From Zygnema cylindricum (taxonomy: Eukaryota; Streptophyta; Zygnematophyceae; Zygnematales; Zygnemataceae), in the NCBI GenBank assembly GCA_037447655.1, contig JBBHKE010000775.1, positions 101,692-165,691 on the forward strand: DNA of 64,000 bases, in the 5' to 3' direction. Below are positions 36,872 through 48,894 of this stretch, piece after piece. Both the position numbers and the translations under genes were made by a program. The first letter of the stretch is position 1, and each line of letters starts with the position of its first letter. The notes under the pieces were generated by a model. It was not told where the DNA came from and did not search any database. It saw only the letters and a program-made list of their open reading frames with translations.

Positions 36872-38494
36872 TCATTCTTGGAAAGATTTTAAAGGGAATA
36901 CTTGGCACGGAATAACCACACGACGAATACGAAATCCCGGAAATACGGAAAAAGCGACACATGTGAAGTCTTCCCAAGAATCTTCCCGATAGCAACTGAC
37001 GACGTCCATATATTGTTTATCCATTTCATCACCCTTCTTTACATGAAAAATGGAAGCCGGAGGATTAAAAGATTGTGCGAGCCAATGAAGTCGCCATACA
37101 GATTTGCAGAGGTCTAAATAACCAACTGCCACTTTTTCATTTTGGTGAAAAACAGATTGAACTATTTTTCCTCCTTTTAATCTCCCAACCACTTCCCTCT
37201 CTTCTCCTCCCTCTCTTCCTCCTCTCTCACCGGCTCTCTCCCTCCCTCCCTCTCCCTTTACCTCCCTCCCACTCTCAGCCATCAAATCCACGATGAGATT
37301 CTCGAGTTTGTCGAACTTATCTTTTAAGAAATCCTTAAAATCCAAATCTCCTTCAGATCGAGCTCCACTCCTACAAGAGTCGTTGATTAACTGCTTTAAC
37401 TGTTTCTTATCCATCGATCCTTTCAAAACGATCTTCTCAAGAGGAGGATTTAACCGTTGAGATTCTTCAAAGTACTCGTCACGATGTGCAGAAGGATCCA
37501 AATTCTTACAAGGACCTCCACTTTTAAAACTTTCATTTTCAAAATCATGAAAAAGTATCGATGAGAGCATCGACTCTAATACATGTTTGACATAAGATGG
37601 TCGTTCAAACTTAATTCCTCCAAATGCACTTTGAAGTCTTCCAGTCACTTCACTTTTAAATTCCTTTCTATTGTTGTCCTTATTTTGGAATCCTTTCATT
37701 TGAGCGTTCAAATCCCTGCTAAAATTTCTTAAAATAGCTTTAAGATCTTGGTATTCCTTGGTGAATAAAGTCGGTGAACCGCGAGAGTTATCGTACGATC
37801 CACTACTTGTATTCATTTTTGAATTCTCGCGTTCAAGAATTGTAAGCTTTTCCATGGTATGAATATGTACCTTTTCAACATTTGTTTTTTCCTCTTCGAG
37901 AATTCTAAGTTGTTGACGTAGAGATTCTTCCATTTCATTTGATTGTTGTGATTGTAGTTTTAATTGCTCTTCGAAGAATTTTCGTTGTTTTGTGAACTCG
38001 TTCTTAACACGACAATATGATGTTTTAAATTGTTCTCTTTCCTCCTCCGTCTTCTTTTTTTCCTCTTGCAAACTTTTTTCCTTTTTATTTGCTATTTGCA
38101 ATAGCTCTTCCAGTTCTTTTAACTTGCTTTCTTCAAATGCAAAAACGTCCTCGGAAGAAGCTTCGAACGATTCTTGGATAATCTCGTTGGTCGAGTCGGC
38201 TTTATAACCGACGATAAATGCATGAGTTCCTTCTTTTACTTCCAATCTCTTATATTTTTCCCTCGAATGCAAGAACTGCATTTTCAAATCCTTTTGTCGC
38301 AAACCTTGTCCAGATTGAGGTCTTCGCCCAAAATATTGTCGTCTATAGTCGCAACTTCTCGCAACGCGTTGATATCGTCTCCATATAAGAAATTTCATTG
38401 AAGAAAAAGTGTTTGATAAAGGTGTAAAGATAGAATCCGCAAAAGTTTGAATCCATTTTGGAGGTGAAGATAGAATATCCCAACAGGAAGACAT
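36872..38494 (-). CDS. GIL1-like: GIL1/IRKI-like (DUF641) coiled-coil protein, copy B
   Basis: Intact 540 codons, start ATG at 38494. The protein differs from copy A at only three positions that I see (Gly for Asp in SGQ-LRQ; Thr-His for Ile-Arg in KEG--AFIVGY). Unlike copy A it keeps the upstream block with CACGTG boxes shared with copies C and D (39110-39345), so B more likely has the ancestral promoter. It lacks the conserved 3' flank that A, C and D share. Confidence 0.78.
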   Translation of the reverse strand: MSSCWDILSSPPKWIQTFADSIFTPLSNTFSSMKFLIWRRYQRVARSCDYRRQYFGRRPQSGQGLRQKDLKMQFLHSREKYKRLEVKEGTHAFIVGYKADSTNEIIQESFEASSEDVFAFEESKLKELEELLQIANKKEKSLQEEKKKTEEEREQFKTSYCRVKNEFTKQRKFFEEQLKLQSQQSNEMEESLRQQLRILEEEKTNVEKVHIHTMEKLTILERENSKMNTSSGSYDNSRGSPTLFTKEYQDLKAILRNFSRDLNAQMKGFQNKDNNRKEFKSEVTGRLQSAFGGIKFERPSYVKHVLESMLSSILFHDFENESFKSGGPCKNLDPSAHRDEYFEESQRLNPPLEKIVLKGSMDKKQLKQLINDSCRSGARSEGDLDFKDFLKDKFDKLENLIVDLMAESGREVKGEGGRERAGERGGREGGEEREVVGRLKGGKIVQSVFHQNEKVAVGYLDLCKSVWRLHWLAQSFNPPASIFHVKKGDEMDKQYMDVVSCYREDSWEDFTCVAFSVFPGFRIRRVVIPCQVFPLKSFQE

Positions 38495-38536
38495 AGTTCC
38501 TGTAGGAAAAGATACTAACAGTATCTTTTAGAATGA

Positions 38537-38722
38537 ACGGAGTATTAACGGACTGTAAACGGAGAATTAGCGAAGTATTAACGGAATATTAACGGAGTAT
38601 TAACGAATTATTAACGGAGCATAATTGGCGTATATACGGAGTATTGACGGGGTATTAACAGAGTATAAACGGAGTATTAACGGGTTATTAACGGAGTATA
38701 AACGGAGTATTAACGGAGACTA
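38537..38722. repeat. 11-bp minisatellite upstream of copy B
   Basis: Same GAGTATTAACG array as at 33825-34010, apparently unchanged in copy number. Confidence 0.93.
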
Positions 38723-38930
38723 CAAAATGGAAAGGTATTGAAGCACTTAGTGAAGGAGAGCCTTATTGAGAACAGGTTTACTGCAGAAATGGCTAGCGCT
38801 TTTGGAATCAGGAGAAAAAATAAAAAGAAGAAAAGAAGAAAAGAAGAAAAGAAAACGAATAAGAGACTGGTGAAGGATTCAGAATACTAGAGGTTCAACA
38901 TATGTGAAGTGCCTTTCTTTGGAAGCAAAT

Positions 38931-38935
<5 letters not shown>

Positions 38936-38988
<53 letters not shown>
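38936..38988. repeat. (GA)n microsatellite upstream of copy B
   Basis: Occupies the same relative position as GA tracts upstream of copy C (44065-44135) and copy D (48739-48801), so it predates the duplications. Confidence 0.95.
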
Positions 38989-38993
<5 letters not shown>

Positions 38994-39109
38994 TGCTCTT
39001 ACAATACTTTGGACTACTAAATAACTTACAAAAATCTGCTGGATTGAGACAAGAAACATGGAATTAAAAAGCAGCAGCAAAGCTCTTCTACTTCTGTAAT
39101 TCATGACTA

Positions 39110-39345
39110 CCATTGGTGGAAATACAGTGTGGCACGTGCGAAAGTCAAAAGTCTAGGACTAAAAAATTGCTCGGCAGTTCTCCGGCGGCAGATAAAGAAA
39201 TAAGTCAATAACCCTAATCCACCATGCAAATAGTGTCGACATCACTTGCACGTGCGAATAGCGGTACCGATAGGGACACGTGGAGTACACGCGTGGAGTG
39301 AGAGTACACACATGTAACCTATAAGCGACTTGCATGGTTAATCGC
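39110..39345 (-). promoter_or_regulatory. Conserved upstream block with three CACGTG boxes, copy B
   Basis: CACGTG at 39133-39138, 39249-39254 and 39277-39282. Between them lie GCTCGGCAGTTCTCCGGCGG and CCCTAATCCACCATGC, and ACCTATAAGCGACTTGCATG follows. The whole block is conserved upstream of copies C and D while nearby sequence is not, which suggests a promoter with G-boxes. Confidence 0.6.
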
Positions 39346-39707
39346 ACTTTAGTGTGGTGTACTTTAGTGTAGTCTTAGGGTTAAGTGTCGAGGATAAGTT
39401 TTCAGTGTGCGTACGGTTTTGTTTTTGTTTTGATTTTTTTTTACCCTTTCTGTTGTACTTGCTTTCCCTTGTACGATTTTATTGTTGTTTAACCTTTTGT
39501 TGTGCTTTTAGTCCTGAGTTTTTTTGGTCTCTTACCTTTGATGGCCATCAACTAGTTATGTTTAGGTACAATCATATTTTGATGGTCTTACCATCGCGTT
39601 TTTGGCAATAAAATCTTTTTTTTCTCCTTGTTAAAACAAATAAACAAGGAATTATTGGATTGACCGCCATTAGTGTGGTCGTATAGTACAATGCCCATCG
39701 TTATTAC
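39346..39707. other. Sequence upstream of the conserved promoter block, copy B
   Basis: No gene. Near 39690 ACAATGCCCATCGTTATTAC resembles the terminal motif of the short inverted-repeat elements, immediately before the hAT-like insertion. Confidence 0.45.
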
Positions 39708-40690
39708 TAGTGCTGTGTATCGATGGCCCTTTGTCGATATTCGATATGTACCTAATTTTGGCTATTGAATAATCAATGTGTTTCTTCGATACATCAAGAA
39801 GCTCAATATCGCTATATTTTTGACGATATATCGTGCCGGTATGTCGACAAATTATATTGCAATATATCGATGCGTTTTTTCTCAATTTTTTGTCGTTTTT
39901 CGCTGGTTTTTATGCCCCCATACCATAGTTCAAAAGTAGGTGAAAGTAGGCCCATACAATATGCCTATTGTTTGTCAAAACAAACAATATGACCTTCATA
40001 CCCATATCTTATTCGGACCTATTCGGACCTATTCGGACCAATTAAAACATTCGGACCAAAAAAAATTATTTACACCGTCAGATTCGGACGACCGGTCGCT
40101 GATCAAAGTAGCGATCTAAGAAGATCACGTGAAAATCCCATAACACAACTTACAATAAAGGCGCCGACCAAGGCCTACCATAAAAACGTCTGCTTTTTAA
40201 CTATGCCCTATACTCATTCTAGAATGTCTTTTTTGGTTTTCAAGGTTTTTTGTGCAATTTTTTATGGATTTTTAGTAGTGTAGTGTATCAGGTCAAAACT
40301 TATTGCGATAAAACCGATATTCCCAACGGCGAGGAGTCCCGGTATATCGCTCCGGACCAACAATTTTGTTATCGCCGATAAGTGTAAAAATATTGTATGT
40401 TATATCATAGTACTTTATAATACATTGTATTATATTTCACATTATATATTGTAGCATGTCAGTATGACATTCTGTACTTTCGTACAAAATATTACAAAAG
40501 TATGGTTTGAACGCTAGAGTTATCGCCGATAATTATTGGGCCCGATATTCATCGCTAATTCGCGTGATCTATAGGTTTTTAATCGCGATAATTCCGTTAC
40601 CGTTATACCGGACAAATATATCGGTTATCAGCAAGTCAAAAAAAGGTGCATATCGGTTATCAACAAATAGATACTGATACACAACAATAG
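39708..40690. mobile_element. hAT-like element, degraded or composite
   Basis: Left end TAGTGCTGTGTATCGAT and right end GATACACAACAATA are inverted and related to the intact element at 58769. The interior is rich in CGATAT and CCGATA words. A second left-type end (TAGTGTAGTGTATCAGG) at about 40274 suggests one element inserted in another. Flanking octamers (GTTATTAC and GTTTTTGT) match only partly. Confidence 0.6.
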
Positions 40691-41089
40691 TTTTTGTGCT
40701 CTCCTATACTTCTTCCTTAAAATATTTGTATTGGTTTATGCTTCATTTGTTGGTCCATTATATAATTTTTTTTGCCATAATGTGCGACAGAAAAAAAACA
40801 TTTGAGTTGGACATTTGGGCTTATTGCAAACTCAACTGGAAATGTGGTGCCCAATTTCAACCAAATAATTTAATAATTTTGTTCAGATTTTTGTTCATCA
40901 TTATTGCATATAAGCTTCTCAAAATTCACATTAATTTCTATTGTTATTCATTATTACTCTATAATTCATTATTGTTGCCAGTACACTTGTACACATTCAC
41001 ATCGATCCTAATAATAATTCATTTTTGTTGCATATAAACTTTTTAAAAATCACATTATTCCTAAATATGAATGTTCTTCGTTATTATTT
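40691..41089. other. AT-rich intergenic sequence
   Basis: No coding signal; a 113-codon frame is hydrophobic AT-driven noise. Confidence 0.5.
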
Positions 41090-41680
41090 CGCTACGTAAA
41101 CTTGTACACATTCACATCTTTTTGGTGTAAAAATAACGCATTCAACAATCTTTGTGCCTTCTTTGACCGAGTTATTTCTTGGGCGGAAAATAAAACTATG
41201 GAACAAAAATTATAAGGGAAACAAGTCGAGGGAAGATACGATTGTCGCATATTCTCACATTTCAAATGTATTTCAAATGTATTTCGCGCTTTTCAATAAA
41301 GTCGGGTAGGTATTTCTTAAAAAAAAGAGAAACCAGAACGCGGGAAAATGACATTGGAAAACAAAAAGACAAATACAGGAAAAAGAAATGAAGAAAAAAA
41401 CGTCAAAAGGTCAAAAAGTCACAAAGTCACAAAAAAGTAAAAGGAAAATGGAAAAGTGACCACGATGAATAAGGAACTTTGAAATCCCGTTTATCAACGT
41501 GAAAGTCGCCGATAAAAGACAAAAAGTAAAATATTACAAGAGTTTCAACCTTTATTAGTGTATGGAGTACAACTTCTTGTAATCAAGTACAACTTTTTGT
41601 TACTAGTACTACTGCACAAGCTCTAAGCTACATCCTGCCCTTAGTACTTTTATATTTTTCTCTCGCGAAAATTAGGGTTG
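41090..41680. repeat. 3' flank conserved between GIL1-like copies (copy C)
   Basis: Diverged counterpart of 31441-31974, including GTCGCCGATAAAAGACAAAA and GCTCTAAGCTACATCCTGCC. Confidence 0.75.
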
Positions 41681-41924
41681 ATATTAATCCATTAAAACTC
41701 AGAAAAGCTTTTCAGGGTGGTTTACTGCAGACAAAACAATTACGAAAGAAATTATTGAAACCAAACGATTCGTAAACCATCGGAGTAAATGAAAAAAACA
41801 AATAGGGAGTGCTCCGGATAGGAAGGAATATATTTCCTTAGAAAGATATCACAAGAAATTATTGTTCATACATCGAAAAGATATTAGAAAACATTATCGC
41901 CTATGTTTCACTCTTCAAAAGATC

Positions 41925-43944
41925 TTATAGGGAATATACGAAATCCCGAAAATACGGAAAAAGCGACACATGCGAAGTGTTCCCATGCATCTTCTCCGTA
42001 ACAACCGACGACGTCCGTACAATGTTTGTCCATTTCATCGCCCGTTTGTACATAAAAAATAAAAGCCGGAGGATTAAAAGACTGCACGAGCCAATGAAGT
42101 CGCCATACAAATTTGCGGAGGTTAAATGACCAACTGCCACTTTTACATTTCGGTGTACAATAGATTGAACCATTTTTTCTCTTTCTAGCCTTTTGCCCCT
42201 CCTCCTTCCCTCCCTCTCCCAGCCATCAAATCCGCGATGAGGTTTTCGACTTTGACAAACTTATCTTTTACGAAATCCTTAAACTCGAAATCACCTTCAA
42301 ATCGAGCTTCACTCCTACAAGAGTCATTGATTAACTGCTTTTAACTGTTACTTATCCATCGATCCTTTCAAAACGATCTTCTCGAACAGTTGAAATTCTT
42401 CAAAACACTCGTCACGATGTACGGAAGGATTCAAAAGCCTACAAGGAGACCTCCACTTTTAAAACTTTCATATTCAAAATTTTGAAAAAGTACAGACGCC
42501 TGTAATGACTCTTGTACCTTTTTGACATAAGATGGTCGTTCAAAGTTCAAACCTTAATTCCATGTTCGCTGTTCACTTATTAAGCATAGATGTTTCGCGC
42601 GCGGAAATGAAGCAACGTCTCTTTTTCGTAATTGTCCGTACATTTTATCCATACATTTTATCCGTACATTTTATCCGTCCGAAAAGTATAGGCATTTTAC
42701 GAAAGATTCAAAACTAAAAAAATAGCGAAATTTCGTAAAAATGTCAAAATCCGTACGAATGAGACATCTATGCTTTGAAGTTTTCTTCCTGTCACGTCAC
42801 TTTTAAGTTCCTTCACCGTCTTGTCCTCATTTTGAAATCCCTTCATTTGAGCGTCCAAACCCTAGAAAAATTTCTCGGACCCTAATTTAAGATACCGACA
42901 CACCTTAATGAATCTAATCGAAACGCAGGAATTCGTCATATGATCCCTCACCTATATTCATTTTTGAATTCTTTCGTTCAAGTTTTGAAAGCTTTCTCAT
43001 GCTTCGTTTATGTAACTTTTCAACACTTGTTTTTTCTTCCTTGAGTTTTCTAAGTTGCTGACATAAAGACTCCTCAATTTCATTCGATTGTTGCGATTTT
43101 TCTTTGCGTTGCTCTTGGAATAATTTTCGCTGTTTTGTTAACTTATTCACAACTTGAAAATATGATGCTTTCAATTCTTCATTTTCCTCCTCCAGCGTTT
43201 TTTTTTCCACTTGCAAAAGTTTTCCGTGTGCTTTCAATCTGTCCTTTTCCTTCTCCAGCGATTTTTTTTCCTTTTGCAAACTTTTTTCGTGTGCTTTTAA
43301 TTGTTTATTATCCTCCTCCAGCGATTTTTTTTCCTTTTGCAAACTTTTTTCGTGTGCTTTTAATTGTTCATTTTCCTCCTCCAGCGATTTTTTTTCCTTT
43401 TGCAAACTTTTTTCGTGTGCTATTAATTGTTCATTTTCCTCCTCCAGCGATTTTTTTTCCTCTTGCAACTTTTTCCCGTGTTCTTTCAATTGTTTTTTTT
43501 CCTCTTCTAGCTCCTTTTTTTCTTCTTGCAAAATTTCTTGTTGTTGTAAATATTTTCCAGATTGAAGTCTTTGTTTAAAATTTCGTTTCCAGTTTAAAAA
43601 ATGATTTGAAGAACAAAAGTTTGGAAAGTAACTCCAGAAAAATCCTTTTTCCTCGTGCAAAATTTTTCCATGTCTATTTTCCATTTGCAATAGTTCTTCC
43701 AGTTTTTCTAATTGAATTTTTATAATTTTGAATACAAAAAACTTCCTTAAGAAGATTTTTCGGAAGATTCTTCAATAATCTTATTACTAGAGTCAACGTA
43801 ACCGACAATTTCCTGCCTTTGAAATTTTAGGTTTTTTCTCGACTGCAATAACTGCAATAATTTTCGAATCTCATTGTTGTAAATATCTTCAAGATTGATG
43901 TCTTCGTTCGAAATATTGTCGTCTATGATCACAACTTCTTGCAA
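41925..43944 (-). pseudogene. GIL1-like: GIL1/IRKI-like copy C, disrupted
   Basis: The family order is kept but broken into pieces: N-terminal part (43944-43747, ends at a stop after IIEESSEKSS), coiled-coil part (43690-42914) and C-terminal part (42173-41925). The C-terminal piece starts in frame (VQSIVHRNVKVAVGHL) and then shifts frame, losing the WLAQSFNP and FPGFRI motifs. The DUF641-like middle is represented only by degraded sequence (42230-42900). The coiled coil is expanded by a 63-bp repeat (see 43188-43530). Confidence 0.75.
43188..43530 (-). repeat. 63-bp coding repeat expanding the coiled coil of copy C
   Basis: Five to six units encoding LKAHEKSLQKEKKSLEEENE (21 residues, three heptads) in register. 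Copies A and B have no such array. The plus-strand 147-codon frame across it is a shadow. Confidence 0.9.
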
Positions 43945-44064
43945 AAATTGGAGATAGTTTCCAGTTTTGAATATTCGTTGAAGAAAAAACGTTTAAACAG
44001 TGAGTGCAGATAGTATCATCAGAATTTTGAATCCATTTTTAACGTAAACGTGGTGTAACCCGAG

Positions 44065-44135
44065 AGGGAGGGAGGGAGAGGGAGAGGGAGAGGGGGAGAG
44101 AGAGGGAGAGAGAGAGAGCGAGAGAGAGAGAGATG
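44065..44135. repeat. GA/GGGA microsatellite upstream of copy C
   Basis: Purine tract in the same relative place as in copies B and D. Confidence 0.9.
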
Positions 44136-44239
44136 CTTGTTCTTACAATTCTTGACTGCTAAACGTTTCATATAAATCTGTTGGATTGCTACAAAAAACA
44201 TTTGACTTGAAAAGCACTGAATAGCAAAGCTTGACTACC

Positions 44240-44490
44240 ATTGGTGGAAAATTCATGTGGCACGTGCGAAGGTCAAAACGTTTTAAGACTTAAAAATTTC
44301 TCGGCAGTTCTCCGGCGGCAGATAACGAAATAGCCCTAATCCACCATGCAAATAGTGTCGACATTGCTTGCACGAGCGAAAAGGCGGTTCAGATATGGAC
44401 ACGTGGAAGAGAGCAGAAAGTACATCCGTCGATTATTCCTGTAACTAGTAAAGACTTTTTGAAGCATGTATCCTATAAGCGACTTGCATG
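44240..44490 (-). promoter_or_regulatory. Conserved upstream block, copy C
   Basis: CACGTG at 44261-44266 and 44400-44405; the middle box has become CACGAG. It keeps CTCGGCAGTTCTCCGGCGGC and CCTATAAGCGACTTGCATGG. Confidence 0.55.
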
Positions 44491-44764
44491 GTTAATCGCA
44501 CTACGGTAAAAAAAAAACAATGAAGTTATTGGGCTGACCTCTATTAGTGTGGTCGAGCACAGCACTGGTAATCGTTATTAGAGTAGATAACTCTAGTTCG
44601 GTCGCGACTTTTTTTTGGCCGAAGATCGTAAAATAATATTATCAACACTATTTAAGTGTGTGCACTTCACTGCCACTTCTCCTAACATTAAATTATAATT
44701 GTATATTGTAGTTTCGCACGAAAACTAATAAATCTTCAACGCTAATAAATATAGGGAGTGTACT

Positions 44765-44994
44765 GTACCACCGTGAATCGTTATTACTTACTAGCGTCAA
44801 TGTTTTTTTCGCCACTTAAAACATCTTTTCTCCGTACACACTTGTCGGATTGTGGATCTGACGGCTGCGATTGAAAGGTAAAATTCTCAGCTTCCGATTG
44901 GCGGTCTCAAAATGAAAATCCAAAAAGTGTGTACGGAGAAAAGATGTTTTAAGTGGCGAAAAAAACATTGACGCTAATAGAGATTCACGGTGTA
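44765..44994. mobile_element. Hairpin MITE, family 1 (best-preserved copy)
   Basis: About 230 bp. Outer ends ACCGTGAATCG and GATTCACGGTGTA are inverted. Inner arms TTTTTTTCGCCACTTAAAAC plus ATCTTTTCTCCGTACACACT are matched by an inverted copy on the right, giving a near-perfect hairpin stem of about 70 bases. The loop holds GACGGCTGCGATTGAAAGG and CCGATTGGCGGTCTCA. Confidence 0.85.
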
Positions 44995-46109
44995 GTGAAA
45001 CGAAATGGATGTGCATGTTACCTATTGTGACACATGTCGTGCTGACTATTTCATTTAGCCATTTATCACCCTTTCTAAGCTTAGTAAATCCTAGGGACGT
45101 TTTCTGTTTTTTTATAAGCGTTTTTATAGGCTTACCTTCGTTTTCGGCCGATAAGGTCGAAGATCCATCAGGAGGTTTTTGTAATTGTACGGACATTTTA
45201 GAATGGCCAAAAAAAAAAAAACAAAAAAAACAAAAACAAAAAACTTTTTTTTTTGCCATGTGTAAACACTAAATAGGCATATTAGTTCTATTGGTCGAAA
45301 GGACCGGAGGATGCTTCAAATGTTTGTTTCAAATATTGTGTCACAAAGTGAAAGAAGTTTATTATGTATATTCTGATTCGTATTTTATGTTCTTCGGCAA
45401 CTTTGTCATTTCTTGTGTAACTGTTTATTCTGTTTTTTTTTCTGCACACTTGCCTGTTTATTTCTATTTCCATTGTTTTTTTGTCTTTTGTGTGTTTCAT
45501 CCCGTGTGTGACATTTTGTCACAATTGTTTCGGCTTTTCTTTTTTTTTTTGGCATTTATGTATTGAAATGGTTTACCATCGCCTGTTTTTAATTGAGATA
45601 CTATTATTTTTATCTTCTCCCCATAGAGGAACTGCAAAAATGAAAAATGAAAAATGTGGGAGTATAAAACCCTAATCAACTCGACCACTTGTTTCGTATC
45701 TTTGGTTTTTTGGACCCATTTTAGACCCGTCGTACACCCTAATAAATGCAAAAAACATCGATAGGTGCCGTACGGTATCGGATGGCTTGACCAGATTAGT
45801 GTGGACCTTACATTAATAATTGTAAAAATGTAAAGCTCTAAAATGGTGTGGATTCACTCTCTATCATATTCAAAGTTTTAGAGAGAGCAATTTTTAATGA
45901 AAGATAAAAAGAATCTTTATTTCTTTTTTAAATGAAAGTGATGAGTTTCCGGTAAGCTTATTACAAGGTAACCACAAATTAGTGTTTCCAATAGTTTCAA
46001 CACATATGAAATATGTTTTCTACATCTTTGGCGGTATATGCTTTGGTGCAAATAAACACAACGGAATTCACATTGTTTCTACATGTAATAATATTCACTA
46101 TTTGTTGCG
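44995..46109. other. Intergenic sequence between copies C and D
   Basis: T-rich, no recognisable gene. Short frames have no domain. Distant similarity to the region upstream of copies B and C is limited to an ATTAGTGTGG motif. Confidence 0.5.
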
Positions 46110-46885
46110 AAAGTAAACCTGTACACATTCACATTCTTTTTGTATCAAAATAACGGTTTCGACAATCTGGTTTTTTTTTTTTTTTACTCCAACAGGAACA
46201 CGTGAAGGGAAGATACGATCGTCTCATATTCTCACGTTTGACATGTATATCTAACAAAGAGAGAAGCACAGGAAAAAGAAAATTGGAAAACAAAAAGACA
46301 AAGAAAAGGAAAAGGAAACGACGAAGAAGAGTGCAAGAAAAAAAGGTCAAAAAGTCACAGAAAAGTAAAAGGAAAAGTCTAAGGAAAGAAAAAAAATACA
46401 ACAAAAGTGACAACAAAGAACAAAGAACTTCGAAATCCCATTTATCAACATGAAAGGTGCCGATAAAAGATAAAAAAGTCATAGCTTGCAAGAGTTGCAA
46501 CCTTTAATAGTGTACGGAATACAGCCTCCCTAACTAAACGATTTAGTTTTTACTGAACAAGCTCTAAGCTACATATTGCCTTTAGTACTTCAATATTTTT
46601 CTCTTGCAAAAATTAGGGTTTTGATAAGCTGCAACTTTTACTAAAATCAGAAAAGATTTTCAGGGTGGTTTACTTTTAGGCTTCATGAAACAATTACGAA
46701 AAAAAATTTATCAAATTCGAACGATTCGTAAACCATCGGACAAAATGAAAACATGAGAAAGAAGCAATAGGATTGCTCCCGATCGGAGGAAGGATTACAT
46801 TTCATCCTTAAAAAAAAGTACAGCAAGAAACTATTGCTCATATTGCATCATAGAAAAGATATTACAAGACATTATCGCCCATGTT
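46110..46885. repeat. 3' flank conserved between GIL1-like copies (copy D)
   Basis: Counterpart of 31441-32159, with GCCGATAAAAGATAAAAAAG and GCTCTAAGCTACATATTGCC. Confidence 0.75.
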
Positions 46886-48516
46886 TCAACGTTCAAAAGA
46901 TGTTTGAGGGAATACTTGGCACGGAATTACTACACGACGAATACGAAATCCCGGAAATACGGAAAAAGCAACACATGTGAAGTTTTCCCAAGAATCTTCT
47001 CCGTAACAACCGACGACGTCCATATATTGTTTATCCATTACAACACCCTTCTTTACATAAAAAATGGAAGCTGGAGGATTAAAAGATTGTGCGAGCCAAT
47101 GAAGTCGCCATACAGATTTGCAGAGGTCTAAATAACCAACTGCCACTTTTGCATTTTCGTAAAACATAGGTTTGACCATTTTTTCTATTTTACTCCTTCC
47201 AACTTCCCAACCATTTCCCTCTTTTCTCCTCCCACTCTCCCTCCTTCCCTCTCTCCGGCTCTCTCCCTCCCTCCCTCTCCCTTTACCTCCCTCCCTCTCT
47301 CAACCATCGAACCCTCGATGAGGTCCTCGACTTTGACAAACTTATCTTTTACGAAATCCATAAACTTCCCCTCTCCCTCTTCCATGCTATGTTCCTACAA
47401 AAGTCATCAATTAACTGCTTTAACTGTTTCTTATCCATTGATCCTTTCAAAAATATCTCCTCAAGAGTACCTAACCGTTGAAATTCTTGAAAGCACTCGT
47501 CACGATGAGCGGAAAGATCCTTCCCAATCTTCTCCCTCTCTTCTCCTCCGTCTTTCTCTCCTTCCCTCTCTCCGACTCTCTCCCTCCCCCCCTCTCCCTT
47601 CACCTCCCTCCATCTCTCAACCATCAAACTGAACTTATTTTTTACGGAATCCATAAACCCTAACTTTGAGTCGTCGATTACCTGCTTTGATTCTTTCTTT
47701 TCCATTGATCCTTTCAAAAATATCTTCTCAGAAGGAGTATTTATATGTTGACATTCTTCAAAGTACTCGTCACGATGTGCGGAAAGATCCTTCCCAATCT
47801 TCTCCCTCTCTCCTCCTCCTTCTCTCCCTCCTTCCCTCTCTCCGGCTCTCCCCCTCCCTCCCTCTCCCTTTATCTCCTCAGTAGTACTTGACCGCCGAAA
47901 TTCTTGAAAGCGCTTGTCACAATGTACGGAAGGATCCAAATCCGTACAAGGACCTTTACTTTTAAAATTTTCATTTTCAAAATCTCGAAAAAGTATCGAT
48001 GCGAGTAATGACTCTAATACATGTTTGACATAAGATGGTCGCTCAAACCTAATCCCTCCGTACACATTTTGAAGTCTTTCATTAATGTCACTTTTAAATT
48101 CCTTTCCAACGTTGTCCTCATTTTGAAATTCCTTCATTTGAGCGTCCAAAACCCTAGAAAAATTTCTTAAAAGTGCTTTAAAATCTTGGTATTCCTTGGT
48201 GAATAAAGTCGGTGAACCGCGAGAGTTGTCGTACGATCCACTACTTGTATTCAATTTTGAATTCTTGCGTTCAAGATTTGAAAGCTCTTCCATGGTAGGA
48301 AACACGTGTCACTTCACCATTTGTCTTTTCCTCCTCGAGTATTATCTTAGGTTGTTTCCGTTTTCGAGACAAACAGTTTGGTAAATTGCTCATAAAATTA
48401 GCAACATTTTGAATTAATTGTGGAGGAGGGCAAAAGAAGAACATTGTTCCTATAAAGAAAGGTAAAGCATGAATAGTGAATAAAATTTTTAAAGGTAAAG
48501 AAAAGCTAAAGGGCAT
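46886..48516 (-). pseudogene. GIL1-like: GIL1/IRKI-like copy D, frameshifted and rearranged
   Basis: Four frame pieces: 48516-48271 (N-terminal part, coiled coil mostly deleted, ends in LEEEKTNGEV), 48305-47349 (DUF641-like part plus repeated modules), 47385-47185 and 47179-46886 (complete C-terminal domain with AFSVFPGFRIRRVVIPCQV). A module of about 85 codons (GGGA-encoded Arg/Glu/Gly linker, then KDLSAHRDE and LKGSM(D/E)KK) is present two to three times in tandem. Frame changes between the pieces make one full protein unlikely. The intact C-terminal domain suggests recent decay. Confidence 0.72.
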
Positions 48517-48737
48517 TGGTGCGATTTATGTCGGATGCGGTGTGAGTGCAAAAAAAAGGACCTAATTTTAGTGAAACCATAAACGAAACACTAAATGAAG
48601 GAGAGGCTTATTTGGAAAAGCTTTATTTGGAGAAATGCCAGAGCTCTTCGAATCAAGAGAAAATAACAAAAAGAAAAGAAGGAACAAAAACATTTAAGCT
48701 CGATGAAGGACTCTGAGTACTAGAGGCTCAACATGTT

Positions 48738-48738
<1 letters not shown>

Positions 48739-48801
<63 letters not shown>
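48739..48801. repeat. (GA)n microsatellite upstream of copy D
   Basis: Uninterrupted GA of about 60 bases, positionally equivalent to those of B and C. Confidence 0.95.
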
Positions 48802-48805
<4 letters not shown>

Positions 48806-48894
48806 TTACTCTACAAGTGTGTTTGATTGAAACAAAAAACATGGAACTATTAAGAAGAATTAAAAACCAAAGCTCCTCAAATTCATGACTCCCA

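Larger units (their letters stand above)
36687..38855. repeat. Segmental duplication, right copy
   Basis: Partner of 31975-34143. It starts right after a purine tract (36619-36689) and ends in GAAGAAAAGAAAAC, after which sequence unique to copy B and shared with C and D follows. Confidence 0.97.

Noticed and set aside
43135-43578. 147-codon plus-strand hydrophobic frame
   Set aside because: Antisense shadow of the copy C coiled-coil repeats.
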